A stretch of DNA of 64,000 nucleotides from contig NZ_JBNDNA010000001.1 of assembly GCF_049856175.1 (NCBI RefSeq), positions 434,001 through 498,000 of the forward strand. Direction: 5' to 3'. Within the stretch, counting starts at the first letter, position 1. Each line of letters begins with the position of its first letter. The stretch comes from JB111 sp049856175. GTDB lineage: Bacteria > Actinomycetota > Actinomycetes > Actinomycetales > Actinomycetaceae. Both the position numbers and the translations under genes were made by a program. Shown in pieces: positions 23,943 to 32,547 of this stretch. Under the pieces are notes generated by a model that did no database searches, was not told where the DNA came from, and worked only from the letters and a program-made list of their open reading frames with translations.

Positions 23943-25462
23943 GCCGCTCGCCGTTCGACGTCGGGCACGACCCGGCCGTGGCCGGCCGGACCGCAGCCGT
24001 CGTCGGGTCGGGCCCCAACGGGCTGGCCGCCGCGGTCGCGCTGGCTCGCGCGGGGATCGCCGTCACCGTCTACGAGGCCGGGCCGGAACCGGGCGGGGCC
24101 ACCCGCTCCGGGCCGGTCCTCGGCGAGGGGACGACGGTCGACCTCGGCTCCGCGGTCCATCCGTTCGGCATCGCGAGCCCGTTCCTCGCCACCCTCGACC
24201 TCGCACGGCACGGGCTGGAGTGGATCCAGCCGGACATCCCCGTGGCTCACCCGCTCGACGACCGTCCGGCCGCCGTCCAGTACCGCTCGCTGAGGTACAC
24301 GGCCGCCGACCTCGGACGCGACGGCAGGGCGTGGCAGCGCCTCTACGGCCCCGTCGTCGACGCCTGGCAGGAGACGACCGCGGGCTTCCTCGGACCGATG
24401 CTCCGCGTTCCGCGTCACCCCGCGGCGCTCGCCCGCCTCGGGCTGCGCGGCGCGCTGTCGGCGACCACCGTCGCGAGGACCCTCTTCCGTGCGGAGCGGG
24501 CGCGCGCCCTGTTCGCCGGGACCTCCGCGCACTCCGTCCTGCCGCTGACCCACCCGCTGACCGCCGCCTTCGGCGTCCTCTTCGGCGCCGCCGCCCACGC
24601 GACCGGCTGGCCCGTCGCCCGCGGCGGGTCTCGCGCGATCGCGGCCGCGCTGGTCGCCGAGCTCGAGGCGCACGGCGGGCGGGTGGTCACCGGCGCCGAG
24701 ATCACCGACCTCGCGCAGGTGCGGCCCGCGGACGTCGTGCTGCTCGATCTCGGGCCCCACGCCGTCGCCGACCTCGTCGGCGACGAGCTGCCCGACGGCG
24801 TGGCCCGCGGGCTGCGCCGCTGGCGCTACGGCACCGCCACCCACAAGGTCGACTACCTCCTCGACGGCCCCGTGCCGTGGCGCGACGAGCGCGTCGGCCG
24901 CGCCGGCACCGTCCACCTCGGCGGCACGCTCGACGAGATCGCGGCCGCCGAGCGCGACGTCCACCGCGGCCGCCACCCCGACCGGCCCTACGTCCTCGTC
25001 GCCCAGCAGAACGCCCTCGACCCCGGACGCGCCCCCGCCGGCCGCCAGGTGCTCTACGCCTACGCCCACACCCCGCACGGCTCGGCGGCACCGGTGGGGG
25101 ACCGGATCGACGCACAGATCGAACGGTTCGCCCCCGGGTTCCGCGACCGCGTGCTGGGCCGGGTGGAATCCGCGCCCGCCGACCTCGCGGCGTGGAACGC
25201 CAACCTCGTCGGCGGTGACGTCATCGGGGGCTCGATGGGTGGGGCGCAGCTCCTGCTGCGGCCGCGCGCCACCCTGCGGCCCTACGGGCTGGGGGTGCCC
25301 GGGCTGTTCGTGTGCTCGGCGTCGACACCCCCCGGCGGCGGCGTCCACGGCATGAACGGCTACCACGCGGCCCGCGCGGCGCTCGCCCACCTCCGACGCT
25401 CGACGAGCCCGGGACGAAGACACGAAGGAGTGGACATGACCAGTATCGAGGTGACCCGATGA
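23939..25462 (+). CDS. Phytoene-desaturase-like FAD oxidoreductase
   Basis: 507 aa. N-terminal FAD motif AAVVGSGPNGLAAAVALARAG followed by EAGPEPGGATRS. The C-terminal FAD-closing motif is GLFVCSASTPPGGGVHGMNGYHAARAAL, as in the phytoene desaturase/carotenoid isomerase-type amine-oxidase superfamily (CrtI/NAD(P)-binding_8). No carotenoid genes are near, so the substrate is more likely another lipid or polyprenyl/quinone compound; this is inference. Both ends overlap neighbours by ATGA (ABC exporter before, small membrane protein after). Confidence 0.85.
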   Translation: MSRSPFDVGHDPAVAGRTAAVVGSGPNGLAAAVALARAGIAVTVYEAGPEPGGATRSGPVLGEGTTVDLGSAVHPFGIASPFLATLDLARHGLEWIQPDIPVAHPLDDRPAAVQYRSLRYTAADLGRDGRAWQRLYGPVVDAWQETTAGFLGPMLRVPRHPAALARLGLRGALSATTVARTLFRAERARALFAGTSAHSVLPLTHPLTAAFGVLFGAAAHATGWPVARGGSRAIAAALVAELEAHGGRVVTGAEITDLAQVRPADVVLLDLGPHAVADLVGDELPDGVARGLRRWRYGTATHKVDYLLDGPVPWRDERVGRAGTVHLGGTLDEIAAAERDVHRGRHPDRPYVLVAQQNALDPGRAPAGRQVLYAYAHTPHGSAAPVGDRIDAQIERFAPGFRDRVLGRVESAPADLAAWNANLVGGDVIGGSMGGAQLLLRPRATLRPYGLGVPGLFVCSASTPPGGGVHGMNGYHAARAALAHLRRSTSPGRRHEGVDMTSIEVTR

Positions 25463-25977
25463 ACCGGCTCGCCGCGACCTCGCACCGGGGCCGGGCAGCG
25501 AGCTCGCCCGGCCGCGCCAAGACCCTCACCTACCTCGCGGGGATCGCGCTGTGCGCGGTCGTGGCCGCGCCGATCCGGCAGAACCGCCGCCCGGCAAAGG
25601 AACGGGTCGACGGCTTCCCCCTGTCCTACTACCCGATGTTCTCCGTGCGCCGGACGAGGAACGGCACCGTGCACCACCTGCTCGGCATCGACGCCGACGG
25701 CACCGAGCGGATCCTGCACTGCGGCCACGCCGGGACCGGCGGGCTCAACCAGGTTCGCCGCCAGATCAACCGCCGCGTGCGCGAGGGGCGGGCCGAGGAG
25801 GTCGCGCGCCTCGTCGCGGCGTCGGTCGCGGCGTCGTCGGCGCGCGACGACGCCGCGGTCCGCCACGTCCGCGTCGTCACCAGCGTGCACCGCTTCGACG
25901 ACTTCTTCGCGGGGGACCGCACGCCCCGACGCCGCACCGTGCTCGCCGAGGTGCCGGTCCCGCGCACCATGACCTGA
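25459..25977 (+). CDS. Single-TM HTTM-partner protein
   Basis: 172 aa. One TM helix near the N-terminus (TLTYLAGIALCAVVAAP, about 22-38), then a soluble basic domain. The motif FPLSYYPMFSVRR after the TM is like the 'FPxSxYPMF' sequence seen in proteins encoded beside HTTM (vitamin-K-carboxylase-like) genes. The rest (HHLLGIDADGTERIL, RRQINRRVREGRAEEVARLV) is unrecognised. It overlaps the flavoprotein gene by 4 nt and is followed after 126 nt by the HTTM gene. Confidence 0.7.
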   Translation: MNRLAATSHRGRAASSPGRAKTLTYLAGIALCAVVAAPIRQNRRPAKERVDGFPLSYYPMFSVRRTRNGTVHHLLGIDADGTERILHCGHAGTGGLNQVRRQINRRVREGRAEEVARLVAASVAASSARDDAAVRHVRVVTSVHRFDDFFAGDRTPRRRTVLAEVPVPRTMT

Positions 25978-26103
25978 CCGACCGCGCGATCCCGCCGCCC
26001 GGCGTGCCTCCCGCTCGGCGCACCCGGTCCCCGACGTACCAGTGCCGACGCACCCGCCCCGACGTACCGACCCGCCCGTCCCCGGCCCACCTGGAGACCT
26101 TCG

Positions 26104-27057
26104 ATGTCCACCCGGATCCGCGCCGGCGCCCGGCGCCTCGCGTCCGCCCTCGACCGGCGCCTCCTGCCCGCCACCGCGGCCGCGCGACCCGCGCTCAACC
26201 GGGTCGCGACCGGCGCCTACACCGCCTACTACCTGGGCAGGCGCGTGCGGATGTTCCGCCGCGTCCACCGCACCGACCCCGGCCTGTTCCAGCCCGTCGG
26301 CCCGGTGAAGATCCTCCGGCGTCCGCTGCCGGCGCCCGTCGCCGACGCCCTGATGTACGCCACCCTCGCCAGCGACGTCGCGTTCACTCTCGGCGTCCGC
26401 CACCGGGTGACGGGACCCCTGCACGCCGCCCTGCTCACGTGGACGCTGTCCTACCGCAACTCGTGGTCGATGATCTTCCACAGCGACAACAACCTCGTCC
26501 TGCACACCGCGGTGCTGGGCGTGACCCCGTCCGCCGACGCCGTCTCGGTCGACCGGCTCCTCAGGCGACGGGTGGGCCCGACGGCGACGACCCCGGGCCC
26601 GGCTCACCCAGGGGCGCCGGCGCCGTCCTGGCGGTACGCCGCGCCCGTGCGCGGGATGCAGGCCGTCACCGCCGTCAACTACTTCCTCGCCGGCTACGCC
26701 AAGGTGCTCGGCCCGATGGGCTGGCGGTGGGCCGACGGCGAGGTGCTGCGACGGCAGATCGCCGCCGACGGCCTGCGCAAGGAGCTCCTCGGCAGCGAGG
26801 CCGCCGGTCTCGGCATCCGGCTCTACGACCAGACGTTCCTGTTCACGGTCTCGGCCGCCGGGTCGCTCGTCCTCGAGCTCGCGGCACCGCTCGCGCTGCT
26901 CGACCGCCGTCTCGCCCGCCTCTGGGCGGTCAGTGCGTTCTCGATGCACTGGGGCATCAAGGCGATCATGGGCATCACGTTCAGGCACAACCTCTCGGGC
27001 GTGCTGTACCTGCCCTACTTCCCGCTCGAGAGGCTTCTGCCGCCCCGTATGCGCTGA
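26104..27057 (+). CDS. HTTM (vitamin-K-dependent gamma-carboxylase-like) membrane protein
   Basis: 317 aa, about seven hydrophobic segments. Hallmarks of the HTTM superfamily: YRNSWSMIFHSDNNLVLH (His about 126), MQAVTAVNYFLAGYAKVLGPMGWRW with a conserved Lys at about 200, and GIKAIMGITFRHNLSGVLYLP near the C-terminus. The family is homologous to the membrane domain of gamma-glutamyl carboxylase, which uses reduced vitamin K; bacterial members mostly lack known substrates. It lacks the C-terminal beta-sandwich of animal GGCX. Last gene of the operon with the ABC exporter and flavoprotein. Confidence 0.75.
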   Translation: MSTRIRAGARRLASALDRRLLPATAAARPALNRVATGAYTAYYLGRRVRMFRRVHRTDPGLFQPVGPVKILRRPLPAPVADALMYATLASDVAFTLGVRHRVTGPLHAALLTWTLSYRNSWSMIFHSDNNLVLHTAVLGVTPSADAVSVDRLLRRRVGPTATTPGPAHPGAPAPSWRYAAPVRGMQAVTAVNYFLAGYAKVLGPMGWRWADGEVLRRQIAADGLRKELLGSEAAGLGIRLYDQTFLFTVSAAGSLVLELAAPLALLDRRLARLWAVSAFSMHWGIKAIMGITFRHNLSGVLYLPYFPLERLLPPRMR

Positions 27058-27098
27058 CACCGCGCCGGGCGGCCGAGCTCGCCGATCGGGCCCCGACC

Positions 27099-27104
27099 TA
27101 CCCT
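27099..27104 (+). promoter_or_regulatory. Leaderless -10 box of the PLP transsulfuration gene
   Basis: TACCCT, 6 nt, then GTG at 27111. No Shine-Dalgarno. Confidence 0.6.
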
Positions 27105-27110
27105 GGCCGG

Positions 27111-28232
27111 GTGAACGAGAACTGGTCCGCCCGCACCCGCGCCGTCGCCCTCGGCCGCCCCGCCGGGCCCGGCGCACCCCTCAACGTGCCGCCGTCGCTG
27201 GCGTCGACGCTGCGCGAGGGCGGCACCGACTACACCCGGTTCGGGACCGACGGCACCACCGCCCTGGAGGCCGCTCTCGGCTCCCTGGACGGCGGGCACG
27301 CCGTCGCCTTCTCCTCCGGCATGGGGGCGGCCGCGGCGATCGTCGAGACGATGCCGGTCGGCACGCACGTGGTCAGCTCCTCGACGATCTACCACGGCGT
27401 GCGCTCGCTGCTCGCCGACCTCACCGCGCTGGGGCGCCTGCGCGACGTCCCCGTCGACGCCACCGACCACGACGCCGTCGCCGCCGCCCTCGACGCCGCG
27501 GCCGCAGAGGGTGTGCCGGCGCTGCTGTGGCTCGAGACGCCGAGCAACCCGTTGCTCGAGATCCTCGACGTCGAGGCCCTCGCCGCGATCGCCGCCGAGC
27601 GTGGCGTGCCGGTGGCGGTCGACTCGACGTTCGCCACCCCGCTGCGGCTCCGGCCGCTCGAGCTCGGCGCCACGTACGTCGTGCACTCGGCCACCAAGTA
27701 CATCGGCGGGCACTCCGACCTGCTCATGGGCGTGGTCGTCGCCCGGGACCCCGACGCCCTCGCGCCGATCGTGCGGCAGCGCTCCCTGCACGGCGGCTTC
27801 CCCGGCGGCATGGAGACCTTCCTCGCCCTGCGCGGTCTGCGCACGCTCGCCGTCCGCCTCGACCGCGCCGAGGCGAGCGCCCAGGTCCTCGCCGAGCGCC
27901 TCGCGGACCACCCGGCGGTCACCTCGGTGGCCTACCCGGGCCTGCCGGACGACCCCGGGCACGAGCTCGCCGCCCGCACGATGGGTGGGTTCGGTGCCGT
28001 CGTGTCCTTCTGCCTGAGGAGCGAGGACGCGGCGGACCGCGTGCTCGCCCGCACCGAGCTCGTCATCATGGCGACCTCGCTTGGCGGCGTCGAGACCACC
28101 GCCGAGCGGCGCAACCGCTGGGGCGAGGGCACCCGGACGGGCCTGGTGCGCATGAGCGTCGGGATCGAGGACGTGGAGGACGTCTGGGCCGACCTCGCCC
28201 GGGCGCTCGAGCCGGAGGTCAGCGCGAGGTGA
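27111..28232 (+). CDS. PLP-dependent Cys/Met metabolism enzyme (cystathionine gamma-lyase/synthase type)
   Basis: 373 aa. Cys/Met-metabolism fold type I enzyme. It has YTRFGTDGTTALEAALGSLDGG at the N-terminus, FSSGMGAAAAI, LWLETPSNPLLEILD, the PLP-contacting Asp in VAVDSTF, and the Schiff-base Lys in VVHSATKYIGGHSDLLMG. The C-terminal SLGGVETTAERRNRWG carries the substrate-carboxylate Arg region. Whether it makes cystathionine, cleaves it, or acts as a methionine gamma-lyase cannot be decided from motifs. The GTG start has a leaderless promoter. Its end overlaps the convergent ABC permease by 14 nt. Confidence 0.9.
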   Translation: MNENWSARTRAVALGRPAGPGAPLNVPPSLASTLREGGTDYTRFGTDGTTALEAALGSLDGGHAVAFSSGMGAAAAIVETMPVGTHVVSSSTIYHGVRSLLADLTALGRLRDVPVDATDHDAVAAALDAAAAEGVPALLWLETPSNPLLEILDVEALAAIAAERGVPVAVDSTFATPLRLRPLELGATYVVHSATKYIGGHSDLLMGVVVARDPDALAPIVRQRSLHGGFPGGMETFLALRGLRTLAVRLDRAEASAQVLAERLADHPAVTSVAYPGLPDDPGHELAARTMGGFGAVVSFCLRSEDAADRVLARTELVIMATSLGGVETTAERRNRWGEGTRTGLVRMSVGIEDVEDVWADLARALEPEVSAR

Positions 28233-29889
28233 CGTCCCGGCGTCGGAACCCGAGCGCCCCGACGACGACGAGCACCGCGGCGATGCCCGTCAGCACGAGC
28301 AGCGGGGCCACCTCGAGATCCTCCGCGGGCAGGGCCGGCGTGCTGTCGAACGGGGACACCGCGAGCGCCCAGCCCGGGATGTCGAGCAGGCCGCCGAGGA
28401 ACAGCACGAGCGCCGTCCACACCACCAGCAGCCACGCCAGGACCGTCAGGCGAGGCGCCAGGCCGAACGTCGCGACCGCGAGCCCGGCGAGCACCGCGAT
28501 CGCCGGCAGGTACACCAGCGCGGCGAGGGTGAGCTCGCCGATCCGGGAGGCCTCGCCGACCCCGAGGGCCACGCCGATCCCGGTGCCCAGACCGGAGACC
28601 ACGGTGAGGAGGACCATGTGCACGGCGACCGTCAGCAGCCACCCCCCGAGGTAGCCGGTCCGCGAGCTGCCGGTGACGATCGTCTGCTCGGTGCGGCCCG
28701 AGGACTCCTCGGCCTTGAGCCGTAGCACGCCCGAGACGGCGAGGATCATCGGTGCCACGAGGACGATCGTGAGGATGATGCCCGCGAACTGCGCGGTCAT
28801 GTCCGTGCCCTCCAGGGCGACCCAGTCCTGCAGAGTGGGGTTGTCCTCGAGCATGTCGTCGATCGATCCGGCGAGGGAACCCATCGCCACGGCGAACAGG
28901 AAGGTCCCCACTCCCCAGGCGATGACCGAGCCGCGCAGGAGCCGCTCGGCGAGCCCGGCCGGGGAGAGCAGCGAGCGCGCCGCGTTGGCGGGCCCGGGGG
29001 AGGGGCGGCGCAGGCCGGCGCCGAGGTCACGCCTGCGGGCGAGGCTGACGGCCACGACGTACAGGACGACGACGGCGGCCGCCGAGACCGCGAGCGGCCA
29101 CCACCTGAGGTCGACGAACAGGCGGGTCTGCTGGGCCCAGGCCAGCGGCGAGAACCAGGACAGCCACGAGCCCGTGGGCTCGATGACGTCGCCGATGCCG
29201 CGGACGAGGAAGGCGCCCGCGAGGACGGCGGCCGACAGCCCGCTCGCCCCGCCAGCGTGCTCGGTGGTCTGGGCGACCACCGTGGCGAGCGCGGCGAACA
29301 CCATGCCGGTCAGCGCCGTGGCGAGCCCCAGGGCGAGCGAGTCGGTGACAGCCATCCCGGGGACGACCAGGCTGATCGTCACTGCCGCGCCGACGAGGAC
29401 GTTGGCGACGGCGACGGTGACGACGGACGCCGTCGGCGCGGCGAACCGGCCGACGGGGAGCGAGCGGATGAGCTCGAGGCGCCCCGACTCCTCCTCGGCG
29501 CGGGTGTGCCGCACGGCCAGGAGGATCGACATGATGCTCGCCGCGAGGAGCACGTAGAGCACGAGCTCGTTGGCGACCATCGCGCCGAACGTGTAGTCGT
29601 CGAGAGCGAACGCCGGGCCGCTCATGATGACCGCGGCCGGGCTCGACATGAGGTCGGCGCGGCCCTGGAGCGACTCCTGGGTGGGGAACGCGCCTTCGAG
29701 GGAGTAGACCGAGCCGAGGACGACGAGCCCGACGGCGAGCGCCCACACCGCGATGCGGACCCGGTCGAGCCGCAGGTTGAGCCGGACCAGGGTCGCTGTC
29801 CCCGTGAGGCTTGTGCCGGCGTCGGGCGGTGGTCGGTCCGTGCGGCGTGCCGGCGGGACGTCGGTGCGACCGGTGGCTGTGGCGGTCAT
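28219..29889 (-). CDS. ABC-2-type efflux permease
   Basis: 556 aa, about twelve TM helices in two six-helix halves joined about residue 290. This is the architecture of TetR-linked polyketide-type exporters (tetronasin-resistance permease family), where one permease carries both halves. Its ATG touches the TGA of the ATPase (TGATG, 1-nt overlap), so translation is coupled. The substrate is unknown, probably a toxic hydrophobic compound given the TetR neighbour. Confidence 0.87.
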   Translation of the reverse strand: MTATATGRTDVPPARRTDRPPPDAGTSLTGTATLVRLNLRLDRVRIAVWALAVGLVVLGSVYSLEGAFPTQESLQGRADLMSSPAAVIMSGPAFALDDYTFGAMVANELVLYVLLAASIMSILLAVRHTRAEEESGRLELIRSLPVGRFAAPTASVVTVAVANVLVGAAVTISLVVPGMAVTDSLALGLATALTGMVFAALATVVAQTTEHAGGASGLSAAVLAGAFLVRGIGDVIEPTGSWLSWFSPLAWAQQTRLFVDLRWWPLAVSAAAVVVLYVVAVSLARRRDLGAGLRRPSPGPANAARSLLSPAGLAERLLRGSVIAWGVGTFLFAVAMGSLAGSIDDMLEDNPTLQDWVALEGTDMTAQFAGIILTIVLVAPMILAVSGVLRLKAEESSGRTEQTIVTGSSRTGYLGGWLLTVAVHMVLLTVVSGLGTGIGVALGVGEASRIGELTLAALVYLPAIAVLAGLAVATFGLAPRLTVLAWLLVVWTALVLFLGGLLDIPGWALAVSPFDSTPALPAEDLEVAPLLVLTGIAAVLVVVGALGFRRRDVTSR

Positions 29890-30794
29890 CAGGCGGCCTC
29901 GCTCACGTCGTCGCCGTAGTGGCGCATGAAGAGGTCCTCCAGCGACGGCGGGGTGATGGACAGGTTCTCGACGCCGGCGTCGGCGAGCACCTGGAGGACC
30001 TCGTTGATCCGGGCGTTGTCGATGTCGAAGGTGAGGCGGTCACCCTCGCGGGCGAGGTCGTGGACGCCGTCGAGGCGGGTGAACGCCTCGGCGGGGTGGC
30101 TGGTCGTCGCGGTGACGGTCGAGCGCGTGAGGTGGCGCATCTCGGCGAGGGTGCCGGACTCGACGGCTCGGCCCGCCCGGATGATCGTCACGGTGTCGCA
30201 CAGCTTCTCGACCTCGCCGAGGATGTGGCTCGACAGCAGGACCGTGCGGCCGTCCGCGCGCAGCTTCCGGACCTCGTCGGTGAACACGGCCTCCATCAGG
30301 GGGTCGAGGCCGGAGGTCGGCTCGTCGAGGAGGAACAGCTCGGCGTCGGAGGCGAGTGCCGAGACCAGGGCGACCTTCTGCCGGTTGCCCTTGGAGTACG
30401 TGCGCGCCTTCTTCGTCGGGTCGAGCTCGAAGCGCTCGATCAGCTCCTCGCGGCGTCGCCGGTCGGCGGTGCCGCCGTGCAGGCGGGTGAACACGTCGAT
30501 CGCCTCGCCGCCGGTGAGGTTCGGCCACAGGCTCGTGTCGCCGGGGACGTAGGCGAGGCGGCGGTGCACGGCGACGGCGTCGGACCAGGGGTCCTGGCCG
30601 AGCACGGTGGCGCGGCCGGAGTCGGCGCGGAGCATGCCGAGCAGCACGCGGATGGTCGTGGACTTCCCGGCGCCGTTGGGGCCGAGGAATCCGGTGACGC
30701 GCCCGGTGGGCACGGTGAGCTCGAAGCCGTCGAGCGCGCGGGTGGAGCCGAAGGTCTTGACGAGGTCGGCGACCTCGATCGCGGGGCTGGTCAT
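29889..30794 (-). CDS. ABC efflux ATPase
   Basis: 301 aa. Walker A GPNGAGKST, signature YSKGNRQKVALVSAL, Walker B LFLLDEPTSGLDP, H-loop LSSHIL; then a 70-residue C-terminal domain (STVTATTSHPAEAFTRLDGV) typical of DrrA-type drug exporter ATPases. Middle gene of the TetR-ATPase-permease operon, overlapping the TetR gene by ATGA and the permease by 1 nt. Confidence 0.93.
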   Translation of the reverse strand: MTSPAIEVADLVKTFGSTRALDGFELTVPTGRVTGFLGPNGAGKSTTIRVLLGMLRADSGRATVLGQDPWSDAVAVHRRLAYVPGDTSLWPNLTGGEAIDVFTRLHGGTADRRRREELIERFELDPTKKARTYSKGNRQKVALVSALASDAELFLLDEPTSGLDPLMEAVFTDEVRKLRADGRTVLLSSHILGEVEKLCDTVTIIRAGRAVESGTLAEMRHLTRSTVTATTSHPAEAFTRLDGVHDLAREGDRLTFDIDNARINEVLQVLADAGVENLSITPPSLEDLFMRHYGDDVSEAA

Positions 30795-31591
30795 GCGGTG
30801 CTCCTGTGGGACGTGGTGGAAGGTGCGGGATCGGTGGCGGCGGGCGCCGCAGTGGCGGTGTCGTCGTCGGAGGGTGTGGTGGTGGTGCGGTCGGAAGGGT
30901 CGGAGTCCTCGTCGTCGAGCCCGTCGGTCGCCCGGCCCTCCTGCGCGGCCCTGGCACCGTCGGGCGTGGCGAGGTAGGCGGCGAGCAGGTCGGGGCTCGT
31001 GAGCAGCGGCTCGGTGTACAGCTCGAGCAGCGGGAGCGTCATCGTGTCGGCGTAGGCGCGCAGCATGGCGGGCAGCTCCTCGAGGTCCCAGTGCTCCTGC
31101 CGGCCCGGGAGCTGGAGGAGCAGCGCGCCGAGGGACAGGACGGTGAGCGCCCGGGCGCGCGCGGCGGGGGCGCGGCTCGGGCGGACGACGCCGTCGTCGA
31201 CCGCCTCCTGGACGTAGACGGACGTGTTGTCGACGGAGGCGTTCACGAACCGGTCGGTCAGCTCGCCCCCGTGCTGCAGCGCCCGCAGCACGTAGCCGAC
31301 GAGCGTCGTGTAGCCCTCGATACCCGCGAGCGGGATGAGCATCGCGGCCGCCCGGGCGTTCGACCGGAGGACCGAGGACTTGAAGTCGCGGATCTGCGCC
31401 AGGACGTGCTCGTCGCAGGCCTCGCGGAGGCCGGCGCGCGAGCCGAAGTGGTGGAGGATCAGGCCCGCGCTGACCCCGGCATCGGCGGCGATGCTGCGCA
31501 GCGACGCGTCGAGGCCGTGGGCCGCGAACCGGTGGATCGCGGCGTCCCGGATGCGGGCCCTGGTGGTGAGATCCTCGGACGTTGAACTCAT
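30791..31591 (-). CDS. TetR-family repressor of the ABC efflux operon
   Basis: 266 aa. N-terminal HTH: RARIRDAAIHRFAAHGLDASLRSIAADAGVSAGLILHHFGSRAGL (about 10-55). A ligand-binding all-helical domain follows. The last 45 residues (from about 220) are an acidic Asp/Thr/Pro-rich tail, unusual for the family. The start codon lies inside a perfect inverted repeat TGAAC-TCAT-GTTCA, so autorepression of the whole operon is likely. The stop overlaps the ATPase start (ATGA). Confidence 0.9.
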   Translation of the reverse strand: MSSTSEDLTTRARIRDAAIHRFAAHGLDASLRSIAADAGVSAGLILHHFGSRAGLREACDEHVLAQIRDFKSSVLRSNARAAAMLIPLAGIEGYTTLVGYVLRALQHGGELTDRFVNASVDNTSVYVQEAVDDGVVRPSRAPAARARALTVLSLGALLLQLPGRQEHWDLEELPAMLRAYADTMTLPLLELYTEPLLTSPDLLAAYLATPDGARAAQEGRATDGLDDEDSDPSDRTTTTPSDDDTATAAPAATDPAPSTTSHRSTA

Positions 31592-31617
31592 GTTCAGGAC
31601 GCTATACGTGCGTTCAG
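31583..31617. promoter_or_regulatory. TetR operator and promoter over the start codon
   Basis: Perfect inverted repeat TGAAC-N4-GTTCA at 31583-31596 spans the ATG at 31591. Another GTTCA copy about 31613-31617 gives, on the coding strand, two CTGAAC direct repeats around a TATAGC -10-like box. Binding of the TetR protein here would block both transcription and initiation. Confidence 0.6.
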
Positions 31618-31685
31618 TCGATGCGCAAGGAGATTCTGGGCGCGGATCGTCCTGGTCCGCCTCGGCCTGCTCCGGGCATCTCCGA

Positions 31686-31756
31686 CGAGGTCGTGCTTGG
31701 GGCGGCGAGGTCGTGCGCGCGAGGCACGATCTCGACGGTCCGGGCACGACCTCGCC
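31686..31756. repeat. Nested CGAGGTCGTGC repeats, possible terminator
   Basis: CGAGGTCGTGC occurs at 31686 and 31706 in direct orientation and as its complement at 31746-31756. The arms 31704-31716 and 31744-31756 form a perfect 13-bp stem. It lies between the TetR start and the end of the NAD(P)-binding gene, and could end the latter's transcript. Confidence 0.5.
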
Positions 31757-31779
31757 GAGGCCCGGGCGAGGCGCCGGCG

Positions 31780-32547
31780 TCAGCGGTCGATGCGGGGGTG
31801 TTCCGTGTGGCTTCGCGCGACGGTGATGTGCCGGTCGGTGCCCGGAACCTCGACCTCGTCGATCGCGGCCACCGCGAGATCCTCCACCGAGATGCTCGAA
31901 CGGCCGTCCGGGTCCGTGAGCAGGGTGGTGGTCCCGCGTCGGTAGCGGCCCGAGCGCTCGCCGGGCGCGAGGACGGCGGGCGGGCTGAGGTAGGTCCACC
32001 CCTCGTACGGATGGACGACGCACGCCGCCAGCTGGTCCAGGCTCGCTGCCGCGACGGCACGCCACGATGGCGGGACGAACCTCGGATCGTCGACGACGAG
32101 CAGGCCGCCGTCCCCGGGCGCCGGGCAGCCTTCCGTCGGGACCGCTTCCGCATCACCCGGTGCCGGGTCCGCCCGCCCGGGAGAGCTGAGCGGGCCGGCA
32201 CCCCCGACGACGAGGAGCCGCGTGTCCGTGCGGCGGGCGGCGTCGAGGACCGTTGTCGTGAGCGGGCCGATTCTCCGCTCTGCCCCCGACGGTGCGCGTG
32301 CGGCGAGGATCGCGGCGTCGGCCCCGGCGAGTACCGCGTCGGCCGCGCCTGGTCGTGAGACGTCGAGGGCGACGGTGCGCACGGGTGTGCCCCGCCGTGC
32401 GTCGTCGTCGGTGGTGGTTCGAGGACTGCGCGTGCGGGTGCGCCCCGGGCTCCGCGAGACGGCGACGACGTCGTGCCCGCGCCGCGTGGCCTCGCTGGTG
32501 AGCTGGGTTCCGACCATGCCGGTCGCGCCGATGACGACGATCCTCAC
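31780..32547 (-). CDS. NAD(P)-binding epimerase/NmrA-like protein
   Basis: 255 aa. N-terminal Rossmann motif RIVVIGATGMVGTQLTSEATRRGHDVVAVSRSP, then ALDVSRPGAADAVLAGADAAILAA and RLLVVGGAG: an atypical SDR of the NmrA/YwnB group acting as a reductase or redox sensor. A charged 25-residue loop (GRTRTRSPRTTTDDDARR) is inserted after the first beta-alpha-beta. The GTG start overlaps the EamA transporter's stop (GTGA), so the two are coupled. The pair is divergent from a LysR gene. Confidence 0.82.
   Translation of the reverse strand: MRIVVIGATGMVGTQLTSEATRRGHDVVAVSRSPGRTRTRSPRTTTDDDARRGTPVRTVALDVSRPGAADAVLAGADAAILAARAPSGAERRIGPLTTTVLDAARRTDTRLLVVGGAGPLSSPGRADPAPGDAEAVPTEGCPAPGDGGLLVVDDPRFVPPSWRAVAAASLDQLAACVVHPYEGWTYLSPPAVLAPGERSGRYRRGTTTLLTDPDGRSSISVEDLAVAAIDEVEVPGTDRHITVARSHTEHPRIDR

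Noticed and set aside
22010..25462. A 1150-codon open frame spanning the ABC exporter and the flavoprotein
   Set aside because: The first 640 codons are an out-of-frame shadow of the ABC gene; the flavoprotein starts at 23939 with an ATGA overlap. It is not a fusion.
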